Positions 52,400 to 60,941 of a stretch of 64,000 bases of DNA are shown one piece after another (the first letter of the stretch is position 1; every line of letters starts with the position of its first letter). The position numbers and the translations under genes were made by a program. The stretch is from the NCBI RefSeq assembly GCF_000812875.1, contig NZ_JSYK01000003.1, positions 62,001 to 126,000 on the forward strand, read 5' to 3'. Below the pieces are notes generated by a model, which saw nothing but the letters and a program-made list of their open reading frames with translations, was not told where the DNA came from and did not search any database. The DNA comes from Kaistella solincola. GTDB lineage: Bacteria; Bacteroidota; Bacteroidia; Flavobacteriales; Weeksellaceae.

Positions 52400-52430
52400 A
52401 AATTTGCCGCTATTCGGGCATTTTTTTTCG
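52398..52430. repeat. AT-armed palindromic repeat overlapping a stop codon
   Basis: AAAAATTTGCC GCTATTCG GGCATTTTTTTT starts at the stop codon of the PorP/SprF gene and can fold as a terminator. Confidence 0.7.
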
Positions 52431-52455
52431 ATTTTCTAAAGTTTAAATTTCAGCC

Positions 52456-53583
52456 TTGATTTACCTTCACATTCCGTTCTGCAAACAGAAATGCAGTTAC
52501 TGCAATTTTCATTTTTCCACTTCTTTAAAATATAAGGAAGAAATGGTTGCCGCGCTGAAAATGGAAATTTTTCTAAGAAAAAACGAGCTTGAAAACCAGA
52601 ATTTAAAATCTCTGTATTTTGGCGGCGGAACGCCGTCGCTTTTAAGTGTTGATGAATTACAATCGCTAATCGATGAGGTTTTGAAGTATTTTTCATTCAA
52701 TGAAAAAATAGAAATAACGCTTGAAGCCAATCCCGATGATTTGGATGGAAATTTTCTGAAAGCTTTAGCAAAAACGCCTTTTAACCGGCTTTCGATTGGG
52801 ACACAAAGCTTTTTTAATGAAGATCTTCAGTTGATGAACCGCGCGCACGATGCCGGCGAAGCTGAAGATTCCATAAAAAGGGCACAGGATTTTGGTTTTG
52901 AAAATATCAGCATCGATTTAATTTACGGTTCACCCACTTCCAATCTGGAGATCTGGAAGAAAAACCTCGTAAAAACCATCGAACTTCAGGTTCCGCACAT
53001 TTCTTCTTACGCTTTGACCGTTGAACCGAAAACCGCTTTAAATGCCTGGATTTCTCAGGGAAAAGTCGCGGCACCAAAAGAAACCGACCAGAATCAGGAA
53101 TTTTTTTTCATGACCGAATTTCTGAAAAAAAACGGTTTTGAACATTACGAAATTTCCAATTTTGGAAAGCCAGGGTTTCATTCAAAACATAATTCCGCGT
53201 ACTGGAAATATGGCGAATACTTGGGAATCGGCCCGTCCGCACATTCCTATAACGGACGAAACGAAAGAAGCTGGAATGTGGTAAATAATCAGCAATACAT
53301 ACAGACTGTAAATCAAAATAAGCTGGCAAAAGAAACCGAAATTTTAAGCGAAAAGGACCAGTATAACGAAATTTTGATGATCGGTTTGCGGACAAGCTGG
53401 GGCGTAGATTTAATTTCGTTAAAGGAAAAGATCAGCCCGGAATTATGGGAATATTTTCAAAATGTCATTCAGGAAAAACTACAGTCCGGACTTTTAGAAA
53501 TTTGCGAAAATCACCTCAGAATACCGGAAAAAAACTGGTTTTTAGCCGACGGAATTGCGAGCGATTTGTTTTATGTGAATTAA
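52456..53583 (+). CDS. hemW: Radical SAM haem chaperone HemW
   Basis: HemW binds haem and is related to the oxygen-independent coproporphyrinogen oxidase HemN without having that activity. The 375-residue protein has IYLHIPFCKQKCSYCNFHFS with the C-x3-C-x2-C cluster motif at the very start, YFGGGTPSLLS, and the C-terminal HemN_C domain (MIGLRTSWGVDLISL). It starts with TTG (52456); no ATG or GTG is available upstream before an in-frame stop at 52444. It lacks the N-terminal cysteine extension of true HemN. Confidence 0.93.
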   Translation: MIYLHIPFCKQKCSYCNFHFSTSLKYKEEMVAALKMEIFLRKNELENQNLKSLYFGGGTPSLLSVDELQSLIDEVLKYFSFNEKIEITLEANPDDLDGNFLKALAKTPFNRLSIGTQSFFNEDLQLMNRAHDAGEAEDSIKRAQDFGFENISIDLIYGSPTSNLEIWKKNLVKTIELQVPHISSYALTVEPKTALNAWISQGKVAAPKETDQNQEFFFMTEFLKKNGFEHYEISNFGKPGFHSKHNSAYWKYGEYLGIGPSAHSYNGRNERSWNVVNNQQYIQTVNQNKLAKETEILSEKDQYNEILMIGLRTSWGVDLISLKEKISPELWEYFQNVIQEKLQSGLLEICENHLRIPEKNWFLADGIASDLFYVN

Positions 53584-53587
53584 ACCT

Positions 53588-53621
53588 GAATTTATTTGCC
53601 GCTTTTTGGGCATTTTTTTTC
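53588..53621. repeat. AT-armed palindromic repeat after hemW
   Basis: ATTTATTTGCC GCTTTTTG GGCATTTTTTTTC; it can act as the hemW terminator. Confidence 0.65.
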
Positions 53622-53696
53622 ATTTTTAAATAGTGCCTTTCCATGCTTTTGTTGCACATCATCAAATCATCACATTATCGCATCAATGTAAATTCG

Positions 53697-53704
53697 TATT
53701 TTTG
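53697..53704 (+). promoter_or_regulatory. murI promoter -7 box
   Basis: TATTTTTG lies 15 nt before the TTG start at 53720. Confidence 0.6.
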
Positions 53705-53719
53705 CAAAAATTCTTACGC

Positions 53720-54544
53720 TTGAAAACTCCTGATTTCAGTCATCTCTCGGCAGACCAGCCTATTGGTATTTTCGATTCCGGTGTCGGCGGGCTGACCATC
53801 GCAAAAGAAATTAAACGCCTTTTACCACAGGAAAATCTGATTTATTTCGGCGACACGAAGCATCTGCCGTACGGTGAAAAATCGCGTGAAGCGATTATTG
53901 GCTATTCCACAAAAATTACCTCTTTTTTGCTGGAAAAAAACTGTAAAGCGATTGTTATCGCGTGCAATTCGGCGACCGCCAATGCGCTGAAAGAAGTTCT
54001 GGAACTGGTGAATCAGAAAGTTCCGGTCATCGATGTCATCAATCCGGTGGCGGAAAAAGTGTCGTATGAAATTCACAACAATGTCGGCGTGATCGCGACA
54101 AAAGCTACGGTTTCATCAGGTCTGTACAGGAAGACCATACGCAAGCACAATAAATTCATCAAGGTTGATGAGCTGGCGACGCCGCTTTTGGTTCCGGCGA
54201 TTGAGGAAGGCTTTAAAAATCACCCGATTACGCATGCAATTGTTTATAATTATCTGAGCAACAGCAAGTTGAAAAATATTGAAACTTTAATTTTGGGCTG
54301 TACACATTATCCGCTTTTGCTGAATGAAATCAAGCAGTTTTACGGAAACCGCGTGCGTGTCATTGATTCGCCGAGTATTGTGGCGAACCAATTGAAAGTA
54401 ATTCTGGAAAAACACCGTTTGCTGAACAAAGATAATAACGAAGCAACTTACCAGTTTTATCTTTCGGATATAACCAAAAATTTCGAGAAAATATCCCGAA
54501 AATTTTTTGGAAACTCCATCGATCTGGAGCTGAAAGTTCTTTAA
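53720..54544 (+). CDS. murI: Glutamate racemase
   Basis: MurI makes D-glutamate for peptidoglycan. The 274-residue protein shows PIGIFDSGVGGLTIAKEI, YFGDTKHLPYGEKS, the catalytic cysteines in IACNSATANA and LGCTHYPLL, and normal length. The start is a TTG at 53720: the longer open frame would reach back across the promoter at 53697-53704, and its first 29 residues do not resemble the family. It is convergent with rsmD, with stops 7 nt apart. Confidence 0.95.
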   Translation: MKTPDFSHLSADQPIGIFDSGVGGLTIAKEIKRLLPQENLIYFGDTKHLPYGEKSREAIIGYSTKITSFLLEKNCKAIVIACNSATANALKEVLELVNQKVPVIDVINPVAEKVSYEIHNNVGVIATKATVSSGLYRKTIRKHNKFIKVDELATPLLVPAIEEGFKNHPITHAIVYNYLSNSKLKNIETLILGCTHYPLLLNEIKQFYGNRVRVIDSPSIVANQLKVILEKHRLLNKDNNEATYQFYLSDITKNFEKISRKFFGNSIDLELKVL

Positions 54545-54551
54545 AAAAAAG

Positions 54552-55145
54552 TTATTCAGCTGTAATTTCTGCAGTTTCGGGCGCAGTTTCATTAGCTTTA
54601 AAAAAAGAAAAGCTCACGTTCCCATACTTTCTGGTATCCAGTAAATTGGGATGTTGCAGCAAATTTCGGCTTTGATGTTCCAGCACGAAAATTCCGTCTT
54701 CTTTCAGATAATTATTGTTTAACACCAGCGAGAGCAATTCCTGGTATTTTTTATCGTCGGTATCAAACGGCGGATCAGCAACAATTAAATCAAAGGTTTT
54801 CCGGTTGCGGTTTTTCTTCAAATAATCATAAACATCAGCACGCTGCAGGCTGACCTGCAAGCTCATATCCAGCTCCGCAGCGGTAGAATTAATGAAAGCC
54901 GCATGTTTTACGTTCATCTCCACGGAAGTAATATCCTGGCAGGCGCGAGAGGCAAATTCCAGACTTAGGGAACCGATGCCGGCGAATAGATCCAGCACAG
55001 AAATCGAAGCGAAATCAATGCGGTAGCGGTTTTCAAGGATGCTGAACAGCGCTTCTTTAGCGAAATCGGTGGTTGGTCTTACCGTAAAATTTTTCGGTGC
55101 GGAAATTCGTTTGGCTTTCCACTGGCCGCTTATAATTCGATACAT
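54552..55145 (-). CDS. rsmD: 16S rRNA (guanine(966)-N(2))-methyltransferase
   Basis: RsmD methylates G966 of 16S rRNA in the 30S head. The 197-residue protein has the start YRIISGQWKAKRISAPKNF, the SAM-binding VLDLFAGIGSLSLEFASR and the catalytic motif LIVADPPFDTDDKKY (DPPF). It lies 173 nt downstream of the DUF3822 gene, the usual Bacteroidota order, but the gap is filled with simple repeats. Confidence 0.95.
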   Translation of the reverse strand: MYRIISGQWKAKRISAPKNFTVRPTTDFAKEALFSILENRYRIDFASISVLDLFAGIGSLSLEFASRACQDITSVEMNVKHAAFINSTAAELDMSLQVSLQRADVYDYLKKNRNRKTFDLIVADPPFDTDDKKYQELLSLVLNNNYLKEDGIFVLEHQSRNLLQHPNLLDTRKYGNVSFSFFKANETAPETAEITAE

Positions 55146-55160
55146 CGGATTTAGTTGATA

Positions 55161-55314
55161 GTTGTCAGTAATCAGTTGTCAGTAATCAGTTGTCAGTGAC
55201 AGTGAGTAGTTTAAAGGTTTTAAAACGATAATGCTTTCGATTAATTGTAAAAGCTAAAAAATTTAATCATTAGTAATTAACCATTAACCATTCACAATTA
55301 ACCATTCACAATTA
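55161..55314. repeat. Two 14-bp tandem repeat tracts between DUF3822 and rsmD
   Basis: GTTGTCAGTAATCA is repeated about three times at 55161-55204, with the last copy diverged. AACCATTCACAATT is repeated twice at 55287-55314 after a partial copy. The tracts have equal period but different sequence. Confidence 0.75.
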
Positions 55315-55318
55315 ATAG

Positions 55319-56035
55319 CTATTTAAGAATAAAATTCTTTTGCGGAATATTGTCGAAATTTATTTTGAGCTTTTTGACGAATTTTTTTAATTCTGAAATA
55401 AAAGTTTCATTTTCAGTCGTTTCGCCGTACACGAAAAACTGGGTTTCATCAATTCCGAAACCAATTTTGCTTAAGGTAAACATGATGAAATACAAAAAAT
55501 CTACTTCGGAATTTACATCTAAATTATTGTAAAGTATAATTTTTTTATGATCAAACGCGAAAAATTCGCATTGCTGATGATACAAATTGATGTGAATTTC
55601 TTTCTGATTTTTCACCGAAATCCGGTTCAAAAATTCTTCACCTGAAAAATTAAATTTCGTCGGGATTGCCAGAGATTTTATCTGCTGATAGAAAACTTTC
55701 GGGAAAGCATAATAGAACTGAACACCAAATTTTTTGTTCAGCGCCAACATCAATTCTTCGTTTTCTTTGTCAACAGGCGCGTTGAAGGCAATTAAATAAA
55801 AACCAAAATCGTGTTGTGAAAAACCTTCGGGCATCATCGTGAAATGATTGAGCGCCGAAATGACATTTATTTCTTTAAATTTTTGCAGCTTTAAAATCCG
55901 CGTGAGCTGATCTGCACAAAATTCTTCCGGATTTTCGTCACCGCAAAGCAATATTTCTTCTTTCAGCACGTTTTTTTGCCGGTGAATCTGGTATTGGATG
56001 CCGCCTTTGGTAAAAAGTAGTTTGAGATTTTCCAT
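55319..56035 (-). CDS. DUF3822 family protein
   Basis: This 238-residue protein of unknown function is often found next to rsmD in Bacteroidota. It has the actin/hexokinase-like pattern of the family (VYGETTENETFISELKKF near the C-terminus, IILYNNLDVNSEVDFLYFIM before it). No signal peptide or membrane span is visible. The start at 56035 is chosen because a minus-strand TAAATTTG lies at 56047-56054, leaving almost no leader. Confidence 0.85.
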   Translation of the reverse strand: MENLKLLFTKGGIQYQIHRQKNVLKEEILLCGDENPEEFCADQLTRILKLQKFKEINVISALNHFTMMPEGFSQHDFGFYLIAFNAPVDKENEELMLALNKKFGVQFYYAFPKVFYQQIKSLAIPTKFNFSGEEFLNRISVKNQKEIHINLYHQQCEFFAFDHKKIILYNNLDVNSEVDFLYFIMFTLSKIGFGIDETQFFVYGETTENETFISELKKFVKKLKINFDNIPQKNFILK

Positions 56036-56046
56036 GTTTAGAGCCA

Positions 56047-56054
56047 CAAATTTA
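56047..56054 (-). promoter_or_regulatory. DUF3822 gene promoter -7 box
   Basis: TAAATTTG on the minus strand ends 11 nt before the start codon. Confidence 0.55.
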
Positions 56055-56215
56055 TTAAAATTAATCGGCTTTCGAAATTCCGGATTTGAAGCGAGCTGAG
56101 CAATGTCATTGCGAATGCTGAATGAGATTTTATATCTTTGTCAGGAAATTAATTTTCAAAGAGATAAGCCGGAAAATTTCGATTTTGGAAAATGAAATTT
56201 CAATAATTTAAATAT

Positions 56216-56250
56216 GAAAAAAAATGCCATTTTAAGCGGTAATTTTTTCA
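56216..56250. repeat. AT-armed palindromic repeat
   Basis: GAAAAAAAATGCC ATTTTAAG CGGTAATTTTTTC. Confidence 0.65.
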
Positions 56251-56285
56251 TTAATTTAAACCAGAAAAATTAAATAAAATACGAT

Positions 56286-56588
56286 ATGAAGAAATTAATT
56301 ATGATTTTTATGCTGATGTTTTCCGTGACGATTTTCGCGCAGAAAATTCAGAATCAAACGGTGGACGCGGCGTGCGGAATGTGCATGTTTAAAGTAAAAA
56401 CCGATAAAGGTTGCGCAATGGCGGTGAAAATCGACGGCAAAATTTACCACGTTGACGGTCTTGACAAAAAGACTTTTGGTGACGCTCACGCTGCCGATGG
56501 TTACTGCAAAATCTTGAAAAAAGCGGTGGTGAGCGGCGAAATTAAAAAAGATAAATTTTACGCGACCAGCTTTAAATACGTGAATTAA
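56286..56588 (+). CDS. Small secreted cysteine-containing protein (DUF6370-like)
   Basis: This 100-residue protein has a signal peptide (KKLIMIFMLMFSVTIFAQ) and a mature part with AACGMCMFKVKTDKGCAMAV and GYCKILKKAV. The CGMC pair, two further cysteines and the conserved KIDGKIYHVDGLDKK segment suggest a metal- or disulfide-dependent periplasmic protein. It looks like the DUF6370 family, with no function known to me. It is a single-gene unit. Confidence 0.75.
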   Translation: MKKLIMIFMLMFSVTIFAQKIQNQTVDAACGMCMFKVKTDKGCAMAVKIDGKIYHVDGLDKKTFGDAHAADGYCKILKKAVVSGEIKKDKFYATSFKYVN

Positions 56589-56591
56589 TTC

Positions 56592-56623
56592 CGAATTTTT
56601 TGCCCAAATAGCAGCGAAAAAAT
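56592..56623. repeat. AT-armed palindromic repeat, degenerate
   Basis: CGAATTTTTTGCCC AAATAG CAGCGAAAAAATT. In this copy a T-run precedes and an A-run follows, the reverse of most copies. Confidence 0.5.
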
Positions 56624-56627
56624 TATT

Positions 56628-57122
56628 TTAACGAAAATAAACCAATACTGTACCAGACTGATGGTGCAGTATTTCTTTGTTATGAAACTCCAGATTGGTC
56701 TGGCTTTCCAGCACGTCGTGAACCATTTGCTGCAGCACGCCGTCGCCAATTCCGTGGATGATTTCGAGGCGTTTTAAATTATGTTCGCGGCAGAAATCCA
56801 GGGTTTTCAGGAGTTTTTCTTTTTGCAAAAATAACCGCTCAAAAGCATCTATTTTTTCGGAATTCTTTTCAAAGTTTTCAAAATGTAAATCCAGAACTAA
56901 AGGATTTTTGTGATGCTTTTTTGATTTTGGTTTTGAAGTTTCTTCTTTCTGAACGGTTTGAAAATGCTTGTAAATTTCGGGATTTTGAAGCACGATTTCG
57001 TTTTCAGTAAATTCATGCGAAAAACCGTGTTCGTCCTCCACGATAATTTTTTTGCCGTTAAAAGCCGTAATTTTTCCTTTTACATTATCATCGATCACCG
57101 AAACTTTATCACCAATATTCAT
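56628..57122 (-). CDS. Smr/MutS2 C-terminal domain protein
   Basis: This 164-residue protein has an N-terminal KOW/DUF2027-like barrel (NIGDKVSVIDDNVKGKITAF), a Lys-rich linker and a C-terminal Smr domain (LDLHFENF, LEIIHGIGDGVLQQMVHDVL, with HGIGDGVLQ as signature). Smr domains nick nucleic acids, and recent members cleave mRNA at stalled ribosomes; which applies here is unknown. Start 57122 follows from a minus-strand TAAATTTG at 57128-57135, giving a nearly leaderless transcript. Confidence 0.9.
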   Translation of the reverse strand: MNIGDKVSVIDDNVKGKITAFNGKKIIVEDEHGFSHEFTENEIVLQNPEIYKHFQTVQKEETSKPKSKKHHKNPLVLDLHFENFEKNSEKIDAFERLFLQKEKLLKTLDFCREHNLKRLEIIHGIGDGVLQQMVHDVLESQTNLEFHNKEILHHQSGTVLVYFR

Positions 57123-57127
57123 AAGTG

Positions 57128-57135
57128 CAAATTTA
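57128..57135 (-). promoter_or_regulatory. Smr gene promoter -7 box, near-leaderless
   Basis: TAAATTTG on the minus strand ends 5 nt before the start codon. Confidence 0.55.
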
Positions 57136-57344
57136 GCTTTTTGGAAAATCATTAAAACATTTAATTTTAAAATGAAAAAAAATGCCGGAAAAGGAGGATG
57201 TTTTTTAAACTAATTTGGTTCAGATTTTAATGAAATGTAATTTCAAAAAAAATGCTCAAATACATCGATATTTCTTTAATATTAATTTTCAGTGCAAAAA
57301 AATAAGATTTTGAATGCGCACGGAAATCTTCCCGAAAATTTCCA

Positions 57345-57352
57345 TAAATTTG
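57345..57352 (+). promoter_or_regulatory. glyA promoter -7 box
   Basis: TAAATTTG lies 45 nt before the ATG at 57398. The remaining ~190 nt upstream are AT-rich with a partial palindromic repeat near 57173; nothing else was seen. Confidence 0.55.
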
Positions 57353-57397
57353 AATTTCAGAGAAATTGATATTAAAATAAAAAATATTAGATAAAGA

Positions 57398-58663
57398 ATG
57401 GATCCTATTTTTGACCTTATTGAGCAGGAAAGACAGCGACAAACGCATGGAGTGGAGCTGATTGCGTCGGAAAATTTTGTGTCGGAAAACGTGATGAAGG
57501 CTGTAGGCAGCGTTTTGACCAATAAATATGCGGAAGGTTATCCTGGCAGACGTTATTATGGCGGATGCGAAGTCGTGGACGAGGTGGAGAATCTGGCTAT
57601 TGATCGTGCGAAAGAACTTTTCGGTGTGGATTATGCGAATGTTCAGCCGCATTCTGGATCGCAGGCGAATGCTGCGATTTATCTTTCGATCATGAAACCT
57701 GGTGATAAAATGTTGGGTCTGGATCTTTCGATGGGCGGACATTTAACGCACGGTTCTTTCGTGAATTTTTCGGGAATTCAGTACGATGCGCATTTTTATG
57801 GCGTGGAAAGAGAAAGCGGATTGATCGATTACGAGGCGATGCGCCAAAAAGCGCTGGAAGTAAAACCGAAAATGATTATTGCTGGTTATTCGGCATATTC
57901 CCGTGATTTGGACTTTCAAAAATTCCGAGAAGTTGCGGATGAAGTAGGTGCTACTTTGTGGGCAGATATTGCGCATCCTGCAGGTTTGATTGCGAAAGGT
58001 CTGTTGAGTTCTCCGTTTGAGCATTGTCATGTGGTGACAACTACGACGCACAAAACGTTGCGTGGGCCGCGCGGCGGACTGATTATGATGGGCAAAGATT
58101 TCGAAAATACCTACGGCCACAAAACGCCGAAAGGAGATATTAAAATGATGAGCCAAGTTCTGGACAGTGCCGTTTTTCCGGGAATTCAGGGCGGTCCGTT
58201 GGAACATGTGATTGCCGGAAAAGCGGTTGCTTTTGCTGAAGCGCTTGATGACCGGTTTTTGGTTTATATGAAGCAGGTTGTTGCGAATGCGCGCGCCTTG
58301 GCGAAAGCAATGATCGACAATGGTTTTGATATTGTGAGCGGTGGAACGGATAATCATTTGATGTTGGTGGACCTTCGAAATAAAAACGTAAACGGAAAAG
58401 AAACTGAGAAAGCCTTGGTGAAAGCGGATATTACGTGTAACAAAAATATGGTGCCTTTTGATGATAAATCCGCGTTTACGACTTCCGGAATCCGCTTGGG
58501 TACCGCTGCAATTACCACGCGTGGATTGAAAGAAGCTGATATGGAAGTGCTTGCAGGTTTGATCAACGATGTGGTGATGAACATCAATGATGAAAATACT
58601 ATTAATGATGTACGGAAAAAGGTAAATCAGATGATGGAAGGAAAAGCCTTGTTTAATTTTTAA
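57398..58663 (+). CDS. glyA: Serine hydroxymethyltransferase
   Basis: GlyA interconverts serine and glycine with tetrahydrofolate and PLP. The 421-residue protein has [51 protein letters not shown] and the PLP-lysine site [14 protein letters not shown]. All family signatures are intact and the length is standard. Codon use is intermediate between the ribosomal genes and ordinary genes. It stands alone. Confidence 0.98.
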   Translation: MDPIFDLIEQERQRQTHGVELIASENFVSENVMKAVGSVLTNKYAEGYPGRRYYGGCEVVDEVENLAIDRAKELFGVDYANVQPHSGSQANAAIYLSIMKPGDKMLGLDLSMGGHLTHGSFVNFSGIQYDAHFYGVERESGLIDYEAMRQKALEVKPKMIIAGYSAYSRDLDFQKFREVADEVGATLWADIAHPAGLIAKGLLSSPFEHCHVVTTTTHKTLRGPRGGLIMMGKDFENTYGHKTPKGDIKMMSQVLDSAVFPGIQGGPLEHVIAGKAVAFAEALDDRFLVYMKQVVANARALAKAMIDNGFDIVSGGTDNHLMLVDLRNKNVNGKETEKALVKADITCNKNMVPFDDKSAFTTSGIRLGTAAITTRGLKEADMEVLAGLINDVVMNINDENTINDVRKKVNQMMEGKALFNF

Positions 58664-58746
58664 AAAAAGTTGCTGATAATTTTGAAATTTTATTTTAAAT
58701 TTGATAAGAAGTAAGCATTTTTTTAATTTAATTTTAGCATAACTGT

Positions 58747-59217
58747 TTGGAACACAAGTCTTACACGTTTTTGGAAATCAAACAGAAGATGGTTAATTAC
58801 TGTGTTTATCAGGACCGATGCCATCAGGAAGTTGAGCAGAAAATGCGTGATTTTTTACTGGTGCTCGAGGCAAAGGAGGAAATTCTGCTTTATCTGATGC
58901 GGGAAAATTATCTGAATGAAGAAAGGTTTACGCGCAGTTATATACGAGGTAAGTTTTATATTAAATCCTGGGGACGGAATAAAATCCGTAATCATTTGAA
59001 ATTTAAAGGTGTACCAGAAAAGTTGATTAATAAAAGTTTTGATGAAATCGATGATACCGATTATGAAAACACATTAAAAAAACTCTGGCACGATTATTAT
59101 TGCAAGCAGAAAGGTTTTCAGGAATACCAGAAAAAGTCAAGAACGATTAAGTATCTTTTAGGAAAGGGCTTTGAATATGAAGTTATTCAGCAAACCCTAA
59201 GTGAAATTGGAAAATAA
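58747..59217 (+). CDS. recX: Regulatory protein RecX
   Basis: RecX caps or inhibits RecA filaments. The 156-residue helical-repeat protein shows YCVYQDRCHQEVEQKM, LMRENYLNEERFTRSYIRGKFYIKSWGRNKI (parts of the family signature ENYLNEERFTRSYIRG) and the third repeat near the end. It starts with a TTG at 58747. The first ATG (58789) would remove the N-terminal helix that homologues share. recA is not adjacent. Confidence 0.9.
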   Translation: MEHKSYTFLEIKQKMVNYCVYQDRCHQEVEQKMRDFLLVLEAKEEILLYLMRENYLNEERFTRSYIRGKFYIKSWGRNKIRNHLKFKGVPEKLINKSFDEIDDTDYENTLKKLWHDYYCKQKGFQEYQKKSRTIKYLLGKGFEYEVIQQTLSEIGK

Positions 59218-59431
59218 ATTCATATATTTTAAAGAATAATTTCTGATTATTTTTATTTAAACTTATGGGCAACATAAATATAATATATAAAAAACGAATT
59301 AGTATATGATTGTCTTTCTGAGCCTTTGCGAGTCATTCAAATTACAAAAAACTTTCCAGTTCAAAAATTTTTAATTAATTTGCGGGATATTTCTAAAAAC
59401 TGGGAACACATACTATTGAAAAAAACTACTT

Positions 59432-60079
59432 ATGAAAAAAATAAATTTAATAATTGCACTCGTGCTTTTTATAACCTTAAGCGCTCAGAACTCTGGTGAA
59501 ACCAGATTTGGTGTAACCGGCAATTTTCATAGAGGATCAATCGTAAATGTACATGACGAATCAGTTGGGCGTTATGGTGGTACCCTGGGGGTACTGGCAG
59601 AAATTCCAATGTTACGAAGTGATGTTACGGGCGGGGAATGGCTTTTCTTTGTTCCGATGGTGGAATACAGCATGCAGGGAGAAGTTGCAAAAGCAGATGT
59701 AGGTAGATATGGTCGTCAAAAATTCCTCCATGATTATATTGGAGCACAGTTCTATGTGAAATATTTTTTCCACCCGAATAATAATTTAAGTGATTATTTT
59801 GTTTTTTTAGGGCCACGTGTTGAGTTCCTTGTGAGAGAAGATAGACAGGTCAGTGAATTATACGATATAGACTATTTTAAGTATAATAATGACGATGAGT
59901 TGAATAAAATTGGAATTGGCTTATCGGTAGGTGCTGGTGCACGTGTAACCGATGACTTGGAAGCTGTAATAAGGTTTGACCGCGGATTTTCCAAAGTTTA
60001 TCCCAACAATACCAATGGGGTAACCTATAACCGACAGTTAAGCGTTGGGGTTAATTATTATATAAGAAATAATAGATAG
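59432..60079 (+). CDS. Outer membrane beta-barrel protein at the head of an exopolysaccharide locus
   Basis: This 215-residue protein has a signal peptide (KKINLIIALVLFITLSAQ) and a mature part of alternating strands (FLHDYIGAQFYVKYFF, GIGLSVGAGARVTDDLEAVI, QLSVGVNYYIRNN) ending in an aromatic strand. This is typical of small outer-membrane beta-barrels of the OmpW/porin-like type. I cannot name a family. It lies 59 nt before the Wza-like gene and is probably co-expressed, so a role in surface polysaccharide export is inferred from context only. Confidence 0.7.
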   Translation: MKKINLIIALVLFITLSAQNSGETRFGVTGNFHRGSIVNVHDESVGRYGGTLGVLAEIPMLRSDVTGGEWLFFVPMVEYSMQGEVAKADVGRYGRQKFLHDYIGAQFYVKYFFHPNNNLSDYFVFLGPRVEFLVREDRQVSELYDIDYFKYNNDDELNKIGIGLSVGAGARVTDDLEAVIRFDRGFSKVYPNNTNGVTYNRQLSVGVNYYIRNNR

Positions 60080-60138
60080 GTGAATCTTTAGGAGTTTAAA
60101 AACTTCCAAATTTTTATTCTGAGTCGAAAAACACAAAA

Positions 60139-60933
60139 ATGAAGAAATACGTAACGGTATTTATTATATTCGCTATTTTTATACATTCCTGCAAACCCAA
60201 AGAAAACATTGTTTACCTTTCGAATGATAATTTCGAGCAGGAAGTTTCGAAAGCAAAATATGAAGGCCTCCATATTCAGGAAGGCGATCGATTGCAAATC
60301 TTGGTATCTGCATTAGACGAAATTGCAGTACGGCCCTTTAATATTTCTACGATGTCCAGAACAAGTTCTGCTAGTTCTGGGGATGCGGGTACAAATCAAG
60401 TGATAAGTCCAGCTGAATACATGGTTACCTCTGAAGGAACCATTACCTTTCCCGTTTTAGGGATTATTTATTGCGAAGGCATGACCAAGAAACAGTTGCA
60501 GCAGGATTTGGAAAACCGTTTACTTCGTTATCTTACAGATCCCATGGTTACCGTAACCCTGGCCAATTTTAATTTCAGCGTTTTGGGTGAAGTGAAAAGC
60601 CCGGGCCAGAAGACCAGTACCACCGAAAAACTCAATATTTTCCAGGCATTGGCTCTTGCTGGTGATGCCACGTATGATGCTAACAGAACCAACGTGAAAT
60701 TGATTCGCTATTCTGAGCAGGATGAAAAAGATAAAATCGTCTCCTTAGACCTTTCTGAAGCTTCTATTGTGAACTCACCGTATTACTACATCCAGCAAAA
60801 TGATATTCTCTATGTAGAACCGGACAAAAATAAACAGGTAGCGGTTAAAACCAATTCAGCCGTCGATCAGTGGATAAGATATGGGGGTGTCGCCCTTGGT
60901 CTTGTCACCTTAATTCTTACCTTAACCCGATAA
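60139..60933 (+). CDS. Polysaccharide biosynthesis/export lipoprotein (Wza-like)
   Basis: This 264-residue outer-membrane auxiliary protein has a lipoprotein signal (YVTVFIIFAIFIHSC, Cys at residue 18). It also has a Poly_export domain (LHIQEGDRLQILVSAL, VTSEGTITFPVLGIIYCEGM, residues ~50-150), an SLBB domain (FSVLGEVKSPGQKTSTTEKLNIFQALALAG, seen as VLGEVKSPGQ) and a C-terminal hydrophobic segment. The C-terminal span resembles the amphipathic helix of Wza. It is followed by the tyrosine kinase after 8 nt and is part of an export complex spanning the envelope. Confidence 0.92.
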   Translation: MKKYVTVFIIFAIFIHSCKPKENIVYLSNDNFEQEVSKAKYEGLHIQEGDRLQILVSALDEIAVRPFNISTMSRTSSASSGDAGTNQVISPAEYMVTSEGTITFPVLGIIYCEGMTKKQLQQDLENRLLRYLTDPMVTVTLANFNFSVLGEVKSPGQKTSTTEKLNIFQALALAGDATYDANRTNVKLIRYSEQDEKDKIVSLDLSEASIVNSPYYYIQQNDILYVEPDKNKQVAVKTNSAVDQWIRYGGVALGLVTLILTLTR

Positions 60934-60941
60934 TACTGGCT

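Noticed and set aside
55161-55314. CRISPR-like array
   Set aside because: The 14-bp repeats are directly adjacent without unique spacers; no cas genes are present anywhere in the window.
57743-58357. 204-codon frame antisense to glyA
   Set aside because: It lies entirely inside a complete, well-conserved SHMT gene, with no start signal.
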